A stretch of DNA of 64,000 bases from Trema orientale (taxonomy: Eukaryota; Streptophyta; Magnoliopsida; Rosales; Cannabaceae). Position numbers and translations under genes: made by a program. Of this stretch, positions 50,301-60,171 are shown piece by piece. The stretch is taken from assembly GCA_002914845.1 (NCBI GenBank), contig JXTC01000677.1:29171-93170 (forward strand). Reading direction: 5' to 3'. A model generated the notes under the pieces. It made no database searches. It had not been told where the DNA came from and was given only the letters and a program-made list of their open reading frames with translations. Within the stretch, counting starts at the first letter, position 1. Each line of letters begins with the position of its first letter.

Positions 50301-51313
50301 AGGGAGAGCGGAGGTAGCTATCCCTTGGAAAACTAAGTTTTATGTCCGACAATAATAAGCAGTCCCCATTCCATATTCCTAAAGATTTCAACTTCTAACA
50401 TTAGTTATATTGTAACATAATGTCTTTTGTGGTGATTTGGATTTACAGGATGGAAGATGTGCAGATGTTGATGACACTCTTCCTGATGGCTTTAGAATTA
50501 AAAGAGGTGATGAAGTATTCTACACCTCATATGCCATGGGCAGAATGACTTGCCTCTGGGGAGACGACGCATGCAATTTCCGACCTGAAAGATGGCTTAA
50601 CGATGGAGTTTTTCAACCCCAATCACCATTCAAATTCACAGCATTTCATGTATGTATTCTTAGTTAACTATAGTGTCTTCAGGAGCGTAAGGTAGTACAT
50701 GGCCTACTTGTAGCGCGCTTGTTATAGAGTTAGATCACATCAAAATCACTTACAAGAATAAAGTTTGATGAAAGTCGTAGACAAACACTACTGCTAGTAA
50801 GGTCGTATTTGTTTCTAAGGTTTCTATTGCAAAATAGTCTTTCTAGAGTAGTACTTTTACCAATTTATTTTGTGTGGAAATGTTATCAACTGGAAAAACC
50901 ACAGTTGGCTTTGCTCAACTAATAATTGGTATAAAAAGTTAAAAGAAGTGGTCTTGCGTCAAACGCATCTGGGATGGAGCTCATTAATTTTAGTCTCACC
51001 ATAGACTTATCAAAATGTAGGACAGGGATTTGTCAGACACAGGATGGATAGTCCTATATAATTGAAACTATTTGCAGTTAAATTTTAATAAATTAATGCA
51101 ATGGTTAATTTGCATTTTTTGCAGGCTGGACCTCGGATTTGCTTGGGAAAGGAATTCGCTTACCGGCAAATGAAGATCTTGTCAATTGCTCTTCTTCACT
51201 TTTTCCGCTTCAAATTAGCCAATGAAACAAAAAAATTGACTTATAAGTCCTTGCTCACCCTTCACATTGATGGAGAGCTCCCTCTTTGTGCAGTTTCAAG
51301 AACGAACTTCTGA
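30605..51313 (+). CDS. Cytochrome P450, CYP704C-like, copy B (complete, five exons)
   Basis: Exons 30605-31132, 37499-37783, 48816-49154, 50449-50649 and 51125-51313 join, all in phase 0 with GT-AG borders, into 513 residues, the usual P450 length. Seen: hydrophobic ER anchor about residues 7-33; helix-C WRQQR 128-132; helix-I AGKDTT 307-312; EIIR (ExxR) 374-377; FRPERW 428-433; heme loop FHAGPRICLG 450-459 with Cys457, split by intron 4. The start is the first Met before the anchor, after aaaaaac. Introns are 6.4, 11.0, 1.29 and 0.48 kb, the first two filled with transposons. Family role: CYP704 members hydroxylate fatty acids using NADPH-P450 reductase at the ER; CYP704B1 acts in sporopollenin synthesis. 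Substrate here is inferred only. Copy A is its tandem paralogue. Expression across introns this large is untested. Confidence 0.9.
31466..31815. mobile_element. Small CACTA-like non-autonomous element in intron 1
   Basis: The right end reads ttttttgtagtg, the reverse of the CACTACAAAAAA end common in plant CACTA elements. The left end CGTTACAGAAAAAA is a diverged match. A 3-bp ATA flanks both sides, as expected for CACTA. The interior has repeated ttagtcacaa/ttgtgactaa motifs pointing in both directions, typical of subterminal repeats. No transposase. Confidence 0.55.
32060..32420. repeat. TTCGAC-rich repeat with a ~117-bp tandem unit in intron 1
   Basis: Units begin at 32060 (gaccacctctcccggttgttc) and 32177 (gacctcctctcctggttgttc). 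Each holds several copies of ttcgac or its reverse gtcgaa, so the stretch is full of short palindromes and is GC-richer than its surroundings. The pattern continues, less regularly, to 32420. Confidence 0.7.
32421..33439. other. Intron 1 sequence, no feature recognised
   Basis: AT-rich; includes stretches such as ttttgcaaaa near 32700-32930 without clear repeat partners. No coding potential seen. Confidence 0.35.
33440..35300 (-). repeat. LTR-like repeat, minus-strand copy 2 (intron 1)
   Basis: On the minus strand it shows the same landmarks as 14240-15990 and 22330-24400: a cctctctcctt block with ccacgtac (about 35000-35090), tatatgtctaacctagc (34460s), aaagcgagcgatcga (34380s) and gatgagcat (33473). 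The overlapping frames at 34755-35108 and 34835-35098 on opposite strands are GC-rich parts of this repeat and are not genes. Confidence 0.6.
35472..36370. mobile_element. PIF/Harbinger (Tourist)-like MITE in intron 1
   Basis: Ends GGGCCTGTTTGGCAT and ATGCCAAACAACCCC are inverted repeats, flanked on both sides by TAA (35469-35471 and 36371-36373). A second inverted pair (attttttgttttc and gtttttaaaaacaaaaaact) lies just inside. The centre (about 35690-36130) is a GA-rich tandem array. No transposase; the element is 899 bp and depends on a helper. Confidence 0.75.
35690..36135. repeat. GA-rich minisatellite inside the Tourist-like element
   Basis: Runs of agtgatgagagagaatgagg and variants, 15-30 bp long, repeated many times. 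It is strongest at 35990-36130. Open frames on the minus strand here are low-complexity by-products. Confidence 0.7.
36371..37498. other. End of intron 1, no feature recognised
   Basis: AT-rich with a short (TA)n run at about 36820-36840 and an (AAT)n run near 37055. It ends with the exon 2 acceptor gatgtag at 37492-37498. Confidence 0.4.
38320..38385. mobile_element. Poly(T) insert flanked by a 16-bp direct repeat (poly(A)-only retroinsertion?)
   Basis: ttggtctacactagtt occurs at 38320-38335 and again at 38370-38385. Between them are 27 T and aaggaaa. A poly(A) tail (here on the minus strand) between long direct repeats is what target-primed reverse transcription of a LINE or SINE leaves. 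Here almost only the tail inserted. Confidence 0.55.
38794..39245 (-). repeat. 3' LTR of the copia element (452 bp)
   Basis: Plus-strand ends TGTCGGAAGCG and AAAGTCCAACA. Contains gcgttacaagaacaacc, a (GA)n run and gggccatgcaccaacta. Nearly identical to 45862-46310. Confidence 0.95.
39256..40354 (-). other. Untranslated 3' region of the copia element
   Basis: About 1.1 kb between the end of the RNase H frame and the 3' LTR, with no coding potential. Such a long tail is present in some copia lineages. Confidence 0.6.
40355..43687 (-). pseudogene. Copia pol remnant (zinc knuckle, integrase, RT, RNase H)
   Basis: Read from right to left: zinc knuckle CYNCDKEGHFARDC (43515-43556); protease-like DSGAIEH; WHARLGHI and CEYCLAGK of the GAG-pre-integrase zinc site; integrase start HSDICEPM and FIDDFTRY; reverse transcriptase with DVKTAFLNGELDEEIYM and YVDDILLAGND (about 41310-41345); RNase H with YSDADWDGD and the MVADPLTK end. 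The frame from gag continues unshifted to about 41930 but is broken by TGA at 42704-42706, TAG at 42572-42574 and TAA at 41930-41932. RT and later pieces lie in other frames. The protease Thr/Ser-Gly site reads DSGAIEH rather than the usual DSGATxH. Confidence 0.9.
43688..44347 (-). pseudogene. Copia gag
   Basis: 219 codons from MASKSIVADLNKGEKLDG, with the typical NYDIWHRKIQ segment and a C-terminal region ending before a TAG at 43688-43690. After that stop the same frame continues into a basic linker (KRKNQAPR, KRGKRGGKGKNG) and the zinc knuckle, so the stop lies inside gag, before the nucleic-acid-binding part. It may be a mutation of a CAG/TGG-type codon or, less likely, a readthrough stop. 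Confidence 0.85.
44348..45848 (-). other. Copia leader with a GC-rich block
   Basis: 1.5 kb between the primer site and gag. It is AT-rich except for 45030-45350, which is strongly GC-rich with repeated ggcctg/caggcc and ggcccag palindromes. Short frames on both strands there are a by-product of the composition. Confidence 0.6.
45849..45860 (-). other. Primer binding site for initiator tRNA-Met
   Basis: On the minus strand TGGTATTAGAGC, one base from the usual TGGTATCAGAGC, with one base between it and the LTR end. This is typical of Ty1/copia elements. Confidence 0.9.
45862..46310 (-). repeat. 5' LTR of the copia element (449 bp)
   Basis: Matches 38794-39245. The plus-strand start is TATCGG instead of TGTCGG, so the terminal CA of this LTR has mutated to TA. 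It lacks a 3-base segment near gctctc(atc)agatt. Confidence 0.95.
47118..47929. other. Intron 2 sequence, no feature recognised
   Basis: AT-rich with no open frame or repeat partner of note. Confidence 0.35.
47930..48646. mobile_element. CACTA-like element, right end clear
   Basis: The right end ccttttccttgtagtg is the reverse of CACTACAAGGAAAAGG, a CACTA-type terminus. The body has repeated gcgacaac, cattgtcgc and atagcgac motifs in both directions, typical for these elements. The left end was not found; the start given is approximate. It ends 170 bp before exon 3 of the P450. Confidence 0.5.
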
Positions 51314-51401
51314 ACAGTTCAATTTTTCAAACTAAAGTCCTATTAGAGCTTTAAGGTGACTTTTATCATGAGCATTGTTATTTATATAATAATATATACG
51401 T

Positions 51402-51407
51402 AATAAA
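51402..51407 (+). terminator. Likely poly(A) signal of P450 copy B
   Basis: AATAAATGTAC about 90 bp after the stop codon, as in copy A. Confidence 0.55.
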
Positions 51408-51542
51408 TGTACAAACAGCTGTACATACAATATAGCTAAAGCCCTTCTTTTCTTTTTCTTTTTTTCGCCTTTTAAAGAAACGTCTATGTATCTAAAGCCC
51501 TAACGAGATAAGAAAATACTTAAATAGATAGTGCAGAGCCAC

Positions 51543-51684
51543 GAATGTAGTCCCTTTGAGAAGATTGGTCCCGTCCATAATTTAATCAATATAGATCACG
51601 TTTTAACCAACACAATATTAGACAAACATGACCTGTATTCGTTAAAACGTGGACGAAATTGGTCCCTCAAGGGGACTACATTTA
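51543..51684. mobile_element. Small inverted-repeat (MITE-like) element after P450 copy B
   Basis: gaatgtagtccctttgag...cgtcca at the left returns inverted at the right (tggacg, then ctcaaggggactacattta). The segment of about 140 bp can fold back on itself. No target duplication could be read. Confidence 0.45.
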
Positions 51685-51689
51685 TGCAT

Positions 51690-52940
51690 GATAGTACAGT
51701 ATATATTTGATGCTAAATATTCCAACAGTGCAGATATCTCTACAATCCTGTATGATATCAATAAAAAAAAAGGAGAAATTACAAATATATCTTTTGTTTT
51801 TTTTTTTAAATTTAACCACGTGTTTTTAGAAACTATATTTCACCACTTGATATTGTATTATAAAGTTTTAATTACATCCTTGTAATATTTAGCTTTAGGA
51901 AAGAATTTGTAATTGCCAAAAATTTGCTCATCATTTATTGTTCTGAAATATATAATGTAATTCTAAATAGTTTCTAAAAAATACAATAAAATGACCTTGT
52001 ATTTTAACTTTCATTCTTATGAAATCCCTTATTTTAAGAAATGTAGGAAAACCACCTTGAATTTGATATTTTATCACAAAAAATAATATAGTTTGACTAT
52101 TTTTGAAATCTAACTTTCTCATATAAACTAAATTGGGAAAATTAATACGAAATGGCAAAATTACCTTTAGCAGATGGTAGACTTAGGTTTATATTATATT
52201 TTTATTTTATGTTTAATACATAGATAATGTTTGAAAAATATCTTATCACTTATGAAATTATTTAAAAAAATCAAATGCTGTTTGGAATCTAAAATTGACA
52301 ATTTTTAAATTTATTTTAAATCTAAATCTTGATTTTATTATTCCTACTAATTTCCCTAAATTTGATAATATGAGGAGGTCAAATTTCAAAAATAGTTAAT
52401 TTAAAAGGCTTTTTGTGATTAGAAAAAATCAAATTCAAGGTAGATTTTCCATATTTTTTAAAACACATAGGGTTTCATAAAAAAACAATTATGAAATACA
52501 ATGTCATTTAATCTATAATATTTTCTCACAGTTTCTAAATTTATATAAAGTTGTTTCAAAAAAATCCAAAGAAAAAAAATATCTTTCTATTAATTTAGAA
52601 ATTATTTATAAATAATTTTGTTTCAAAACACTGAAGAATGAATGTTTCATCAATTATAACTATTTTTTCTCAAAATTAGATATTATGAGAGTGAAGCTAA
52701 AACATTTTATTACAATTCTAAGCAGTGTATACTTCCCAAGAATGCAATGCTAAATTTGAAAATAAATAAATAAATAAAAATTGTGGTAACATATTTGTAA
52801 TTGATCTATATAAGAAAATAAAATTTATTTGACTTTTCTTTTCATGTGTCTCACATGTTCATTTTTTTAAAAACCTAATATTGTAAGTTTTGGTTATAAT
52901 TTAAAAAAAAAATGAAAAAATCAAAAATGAGTGAAAGCTT
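51690..52940. other. AT-rich intergenic, no feature recognised
   Basis: Only homopolymer-rich DNA; no convincing frame or transposon end. Confidence 0.4.
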
Positions 52941-52969
52941 GGAAAAAAAAAAAAAAAAAAAAAAAAAAT
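52941..52969 (+). repeat. Poly(A) run
   Basis: About 28 A in a row after gcttgg. No direct repeat flanks it, so I do not call a retroinsertion. Confidence 0.9.
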
Positions 52970-52989
52970 TGGATTTGGTTTTTCAAAAA

Positions 52990-55900
52990 AGTTATTTAGG
53001 ATCTTCATTAGGGTCTAAATACAAATAAAAAATCGTACCTCAACTGATGAGTCTTTCTTCCTATGCACCAAGCTTGTAACTGCAAAGATACGTGGGTACC
53101 TCGATCTTGACCAACCTTCAAGTGAGAATATAAGAACTCCAATGGTATCTAATAGTGGCTCCAAGAATTTCTCTCTCTCTCTTCCTGTCACTTTTCTCTC
53201 AGTTTCCTGTGTAGCTACCGAACTAATGTTTTTCAGTAAAACCGAAAATTACCAACAAAAGAGTAGGGGAGAGGCCTTTTATTGGCTCCTCCCTAAGGGG
53301 AATTCTTTTAGTACTTATTTAGCAGTGAGATGGGCCCTAATGACCCATCTTCCTATCCGGCCTTTTTCTACCCTTGTGTATTTATACAGTAATTGTTTGA
53401 GCCCAATTTGGCTAATGTCATGTAGCCCAAGATGTTTGTATAGGTTGGGTACCAAAATGGACTCATTTAATTCAACCTCCAGTAGACAAAGACCCAGTTT
53501 CAATTAACTATGAATACAAGTGGGTTTATACTACTAATTATGGACTTATTCCACTAAAGGTCTAAATTGTACTCTTGAATTAAATAAATATCGTAAGATA
53601 CTCTATAATTAAAATTATATTTATTAGATAATTAATATTTGCATGTGTATCTCCACACGAATACCGATAATTAGAGCTAGGTAAAATTACTATTTTACCC
53701 CTCCAATTATATCTTTCAATTCTTTGATATAAAACTATATCTAATAGATGATCAAACTTACAGAAAGTCTTCACTTCTCTATATAATAGAGTTATGGATT
53801 CCATATCTATGCGCATATATTCCTAAAATCCACAATGATGTATTATCAAAATGTCAGGGTTTAGATCGTCAATTACTTGATCTAAACCTTTTAATATCTC
53901 AAATAATACAAGTTATGAATACAGGTTCATCACTTATTTCAGGATTAAAAAAGACATACGCTAATTATCAATTATATAGGAATATGTTCTTGTCAACGAT
54001 ACTTATTAAAAGAATATATTTCATACGGTCCTTGTTCATTGTACTTTTATATATACCAAGATTTTTTACATACGGTCATACCAATATAGCCTAAGACAGG
54101 CTATAAATACTCAAAATCGTATAACACGATCTAAAAGAAGCGTCCAGCTTCTCTTATTAATTGTGAAAAAACTTATTTGATTTAATATGTTTCAACTTCA
54201 ATTAAACAACTTTATTAAAATATTTTCTAATAAATAAATCATAGAACCTTTCGACATCTATTATTGTACTAATAATGTAAACATGATTACAATACTGTGC
54301 ATAAAATAACACTTTATTAAATTCTAAAATATTCAATAAATATCCATAAATAATAAATATTTTTTTTGCATAATCCTAACAATCTCTCACTTGTACAAAA
54401 AGTAATTTATTACATCTTTTACATCTCTAAATTTATAAAGTGACCCTCAAAGCTCTTGTCAGGTCATAATTTAGTCAATGAATCAGTTAGGTTATCTTCT
54501 TATTGATGTAGTCATGCACATAGTCACTTCTCATCGATTAACTATACCTCGAATGAGATGATATTTCCTCTTAATAAGTTTCCCTCTTTTATGGCTTTTT
54601 AGGTTCCTTAAAGTTAGCAACTGCTCTACTGTTATCACAGTATATAATCAATGATTGACTAATAACCAGAACCACTTGTAAATCTATTAAGATTTTTCGG
54701 AGCCAAATAGCTTCTTTAGCAGTCTCATAAGCAGCCACATATTTAGCTTCCATAGTAGAATCAACAATACAAGTTTACTTCATATTCCTCTAAATAATAG
54801 CTCATCCGCCAAGGCAGAACTAGAAGTTGACTTTCTGAAGTCAAGATTTGACTGAAAATCAGAATCTGTGTACCTAATGGGAGTAAGGTCTTTTCCATAA
54901 TACAAAAGCATATAGTCTCTAGTTCTCCAAAGATACTTAGGAACTTGCTTAATGGCCACCCATAAGTTTGATTAGAATCTACTAACAGCCCTAACTACAA
55001 AGCATATATCAGGTCTAGTATATAACATGGCATACATGAGAGTTTCCACTGCTGAAGCATATGATATCCTCTTCATATCTTCTATCTCTTCTGAATTCTT
55101 AGAAGATTGCTACTTTGACAGTATAACTCTACGATGAACAATAACCCTTTCTTAGAGTTTTCCATGTTAAATCTAACCAAGATCATGTCGATATAAGAAG
55201 CTTATGATAAAAGTATGGACTTGTTCTTCTTATCACGAATGATTTAGACTCCTAGTACATAGCTTCCCTCACCAAGGTCCTTTATATCAAATTACCTTAT
55301 AAGCCATACTTTAGTAGTTGTCATTTCACCTACGCCATTCCCAATGAGTAAAATGTCATCTAGATAAAGTACCAGAAATACCGATTTGCCATTTTCTATA
55401 TTTTTGTAAACACAAAGTTTATCTACAACTTGATTATATCCATAAGATTTAATAGCTTGATCAAATTTTATATTCCATAATCTTGATGCTTGCTTAAGTT
55501 CATAATTGATGCTTGCTTAAGTTCATAATTGGACATTTGCAAGAGACAAACTTTTTCTCATGACATTTTTCCACAAAACTGTCTAGTTGCACTATATAGA
55601 TGCTCTTGTCAAGATTTCTATTTAGAAATGCATTCTTAACATCCATTTGCCAAATCTCATAATCGAAGGCCACAGCTATGGATGAAAGAATTTGAATAAA
55701 GTTTATTATAGCAACAGGAGAAAAGGTTTCCTGATAGTCAGTTCATTCTTTCTGGGTATAACCCTTTGTTACAAGCCTTGCTTTGAAAGTCTCAACGTTC
55801 TCGTCTATTCCTCTTTTTCTCTTGTAGAGTCATTTGCACCCTATGGGTTTCACTTCTTTGGGTGGATTATTTTTAAACATGGTTAGAGTGCATGGACTCT

Positions 55901-57452
55901 ATCTCAGATTTCATAGCCTTTTGCCACAAGTTGACGTCAACATCCTAAATGGTTTCGTCATAGGTGGAGGGATCTATTTCCAAACTTTCATGAATAGTCT
56001 AGAAGAATTCACCTTGCCATCTTTTGGGTTGTCTAACAATCCTCCCATTATGATGAGGTTGCGGAGGGTTTTGGGATATTTCATTTGCTGATTGTTATTG
56101 TACTATGGGCTAAACATTTAACGATTAGTACTTGCTATAGAACAAATGAGTTTACAGCTTGAATTCCATATGAAATTAGATGCTGTAAAACCACCCTTTG
56201 AGTAGAAGTACTCATAGTTCTCCTGTATGACATTAACTCGCAGTTCTCCTGATGATATTATCTCATCAATCACATAAAGAACATTTTATGGTTGGTGCTG
56301 GCCAAATTTCACTACTTATTTAGCAATGAGGTGGGCCCTAATGACCCACCTTCCTATGTGGTCTTTTTCTTCCTTTGTGTGTTCACATAGTAAACTATTT
56401 TAGCCTAATTTAGCTAATCTCAAGCAGCCCAAGATGTTGGTATAGGTTGGCAACCCAAATGAACCTATTTAATTCAAACTCCAGTAAACAAAGATCCACT
56501 TTCAATTAGCTCTTAATACAAGGATTTATTTCACTAAAAGTCCAAACTGCACTTTTGAATTAAATAAATATCAAAAAATACTTTACAATTAAAATTATGT
56601 CCATTAGATAATTAATATTTGCATGTGTATCTTTACATGAACACCGATTATTAGAGCTATGTAAAATTATCATTTTGCCCCTCCAACTATATCTTTCAAC
56701 GTCTTGATACAAGACTATATCTAATGGATGATCAGAATAAAGAAAGCCTTCAATTAATAAAATAACTAATTTTATTGATTACTTAACTAAGGTTTAAATC
56801 ATCCAAGCCCTTATAGCTCCTTAAGGCAGTATTCACTTCTCTATATAATAGAGTTGCGAATTCCATATCTATAAGCATATATTCCTAATATCCATAATGA
56901 TGAATAACCAAAATATCAAGATCTAGATCGTCAATGCATTGATTCGTACATTTTAACATCTCAAATAATACAAGTTATGAATATGGGTTCATCAATTATT
57001 TCAAGATTAAGAAATATATATGCTAATTATCAACTTTATGAAAACATATTCTTGTCAACAGTACTAATTACAAGAACATATTTCATATGAACCTTGTTCA
57101 ATGTACTTTTACATATACTAAGACTTTTTGTATATGGTCATACCAATATAGTTTAAGACACACCATAAATGCTCAAAGTCTTACAACACGATCCAAGAGA
57201 AGCATCTAGCATCACTTATTAGTTGTGAATAAACTTATTTGATTTAATTAGAGAAAATATATCTCAACGTTGATAAACGACTTTATTAAAGTATTTTTCT
57301 AATAAATAAATCATGGAACCTTTTAACATCTACAATTGTACCAGTAATCCACATATTATCATAAATACTATGTATAAAATATCACTTTATTAAATATCCA
57401 AAATATTCAATAAATATCCATAAGTAGTAACACTTTTTGTGTATAATCCAAA
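52990..57452 (-). mobile_element. Degenerate Ty1/copia element
   Basis: The left (3') LTR is about 52990-54381, ending aatcctaaca. It is followed at once by atctctcacttgtac, which on the minus strand is a purine tract before TGTTAGG. The right LTR is 56310-57452, truncated at its left end; the two LTRs share cagtgagatgggccctaatgacc, cctccagtagacaaag and tatataatagagtt. The interior holds decayed reverse transcriptase and RNase H. The gag, protease and integrase parts are mostly gone. Confidence 0.75.
54400..55950 (-). pseudogene. Decayed copia reverse transcriptase / RNase H
   Basis: On the minus strand, a YLDDILLIGN motif (the copia YVDD site, about 55330-55375) and an RNase H piece STMEAKYVAAYETAKEAIW (about 54690-54755) are readable, separated by many stops and frameshifts. 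Further right, pieces that match the region before the reverse transcriptase follow. Not functional. Confidence 0.75.
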
Positions 57453-57687
57453 TAATAAGACAAAAGAAACTAGTGGAGAAAAAATATAAATAATAACGAA
57501 AATCAAAATAATCTCCCTAAAATTTAAAGTTCAAAGACCAAAGTAAGGATAAGGCTATAGTATGACCCCATTTTTCGGTCTTACAAGTAGGGCCATTATT
57601 CAATACATCAGATTTGATCTAACAATTGTGAGACCTGCAAAATACAACGAATCTGACACTTAAGATGGACAAGATTACTTCTTTTTT

Positions 57688-57690
<3 letters not shown>
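57453..57690. other. Spacer, no feature recognised
   Basis: Short AT-rich stretch between the degenerate copia element and the (TC)n run. Confidence 0.3.

Positions 57691-57730
<40 letters not shown>
57691..57730 (+). repeat. (TC)n microsatellite
   Basis: About 35 bp of TC dinucleotides next to the inverted repeat copy at 57755-58838. Confidence 0.9.
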
Positions 57731-57736
<6 letters not shown>

Positions 57737-57754
57737 CCCGTCTTCTTAAGTTTA

Positions 57755-58838
57755 GAGATTGTTCAGGGCCGAGAGTGGTCGAAAAATGACGGCGACGACG
57801 AGAAGACTCCAATAGTGCCAGTGGTGTGTCGAATGGATGTTCGACGGAGAAGCTATGGCCGAAAAATTGAGATATTAGCGTCGGCTTCAGAGGAGTGGAT
57901 CTCGGCCACTGGAGCTCAAAATACGGTGGCAATGGTAGGCGGAGCTTCGTCGGCGGCCTCTAACTCGAATGGGCAGGCGTGTCTAGCTGGAGGCGGCGGT
58001 GTGCGGCGGCGCCGAGTTCTTCTTCTTCTCTCAATCTCTTGTGTCCTCCAATATGAGAAGATGAGAAGTTTGAGGGCCTTTTAAGCAATTTCAAAAACTA
58101 TAGACCCCATTAAAATATTAAAGATATTTTGAATATTATATTCTTGAAATTCATAATTACAAGATTGCCATTGGTCTTGAATTTACTCTTTCACCCTTCT
58201 AAAAATCAGATTTTTACGGATATCTTAATTGATTTAGAATAAAATTCAAATAGGTAATCTATCAGTAAAACTATACGCATAATTTTCTTTGGCAAATTTA
58301 ATTTGGCAATGTCAAGATAATAGGAAACAAATATCTTTTATTTAGTTTCTTAATTTAAATTAAGAAATCTAGATCAATAACGGATAGATATTTATTTAAA
58401 TTAATATCTAATTATTTTAAGAATTAAACATACTGGAAAAGTGTTTCGAAATTTGAAAACACTCCTTTTAAATAGTGTTACACAGGTAGAACAATCCCAC
58501 GATAATCGAACCTGGATGAGTATTTTTCATTTATTAAACTATCTTTACAAAGAAAGATTTTTTGTGTAGGAAAAATGGTAATTAGGTGAAATTTTTTATC
58601 TCCACTTAGAGAAAAATAATTTTCCAATTAAAAAAAAAGGCCGTACAATCTCCTGAGAGTTTTGAGAGATCATTATTCTTTATAGAAAAACAAAGTAATT
58701 CTTTTAATCTTTTATTTGATCATTATTTGAGAGATCATTATTCTTTATAGAAAAACAAAGGCGTTAAGTGACAAGTAATTCTTCTTATTATTGTTTAAAT
58801 TTTAATCTTTTATATCTAGTTGATCTAATCGCTTCTTT
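57755..58838 (-). repeat. Inverted segmental copy of the 19.2-20.3 kb repeat
   Basis: Reverse complement of 19216-20290 and 22000-23035. It includes both the LTR-like start (TTACA at 58482) and the flank beyond it with the duplicated 70-bp stretch. As LTR and flank are shared, this looks like a duplication of the locus rather than a separate LTR insertion. The frame across 57812-58084 (with MDVRRRSYGRKIEIL) recurs, on the other strand, at 19976-20245. It is part of the repeat, not a host gene. Confidence 0.75.
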
Positions 58839-59060
58839 CATACAGCCCCTCCATCCTCTCTCTCCAGTTATGTTCTCCATTGCTTCAAGCCTCTNAGAGA
58901 TCATTATTCTTTATAGAAAAACAAAGGCGTTAAGTGACAAGTAATTCTTCTTATTATTGTTTAAATTTTAATCTTTTATATATGGTTGATCTAATCGCTT
59001 CTTTCATACAGCCCCTCCATCCTCTCTCTCCAGTTATGTTCTCCATTGCTTCAAGCCTCT
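58730..59060. other. 165-bp near-duplicate around a single N (probable assembly join)
   Basis: 58730-58894 and 58896-59060 are almost the same (two or so differences, atctagttg against atatggttg), separated by one N at 58895. An overlap between two contigs that was not merged would look like this. See the findings. Confidence 0.7.
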
Positions 59061-60171
59061 AACTCTTTCTCTTCCTTTTCATTTTCTTGTCCTAACTCAT
59101 AAATCTCTATTTTCTCTCATAAAAAAAAATCCAAAATTTGTATCCAGCTAAAAGACTGTAGAAAAAACCCCAATTTCTTCGTCAGATCTTGAGTTTATAA
59201 AGCAATTTAAGAGTCTAAGTTCCATAGTAGTCAAAACATAATCTCTATTTATGTTTTAGTCCTTAAAATTTTGATTTTAGAGGCCTCTTTGTATGGTGTT
59301 TGTTATATAACGAATCTCGTTTTTTTCTTTTAGTTAATTAGTTTCAATGAGTTACAAGCATGACTTGAGTAATTTTATTTTATCTTGTCCAAATAAACCT
59401 TATAAATATTTATGTTTATGGTTTTGATGTTTATATCATTAAAAATTAGATTTGTATAGAACTCATTATATGAAAAACTTGGCTATAACATGAAGTATTT
59501 TGGTTGTTATTTTCTTAGTATTGAGTAAATGAAAAAAATTATAAATGACTTTCTATAGTTGGTTAAGTGTGAGTTTCTAATATGTTATTCCATATTCTTT
59601 AGTCTTTCTAAAAAGACTAAGATAATCTAAAATCAAGAAGCATGTGATTTACTATGAAAATTTAATTGAAATTTGCTATATATGTTGCTGAAAGACTAAT
59701 TTGACACATTAATTGTGAGCTATCTATATATTTCTATCTCTTGTAAAATATACGGAATGAATTTTTAAAAACCATTTTAAGAGCATAAACTAGACTTCAT
59801 GTAGGACCGTGAATCATTCAAAAATCATATTTGTAGATGAAGATATGAATTTTTCAGCAGTTTTTACTCGAGGCAGATTTTTTATCCTGATTAGGGTCCC
59901 TTTATGATTCTTAATTAATTTTTAAATATGTCATGTGGTATCTCTAAAGATAAGGTTTTTAGTTTAGTTTCATATGTCATTGGTTTCAAATTTTCTCAAT
60001 TCCCTGGAATGAGTACTTTGAATCCGAATATAGAAGATAATATGAGTTTAAATATATGTTTGGTTTTATATCTTGCTAATGATTAGATGGTGTAGTTAAC
60101 AACCTAAAAAAGATCTAAATTTAAAAGAAATACCCCAATTTAATTCATTAAGGTCTCAAGATAGTTAAAAA
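59061..60171. other. Possible LTR-like relic, unclassified
   Basis: Starts CT-rich (aactctttctcttcc) and later holds gcagtttttactcgaggcag (59860s), a style seen in LTRs of large gypsy elements. The sequence continues after the solo LTR at 61830-62517. No ends or coding parts found. Confidence 0.3.

Noticed and set aside
52941..52969. Poly(A) run as a retroposon tail
   Set aside because: No flanking direct repeat and no identifiable body before it.
57665..58084. A 139-residue plus-strand open frame with a serine-leucine run and an MDVRRRSYGRKIEIL segment
   Set aside because: It starts in a (TC)n microsatellite, and the rest is the reverse complement of a dispersed repeat also present at 19.9-20.2 and 22.7-23.0 kb. 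No protein family is recognisable.
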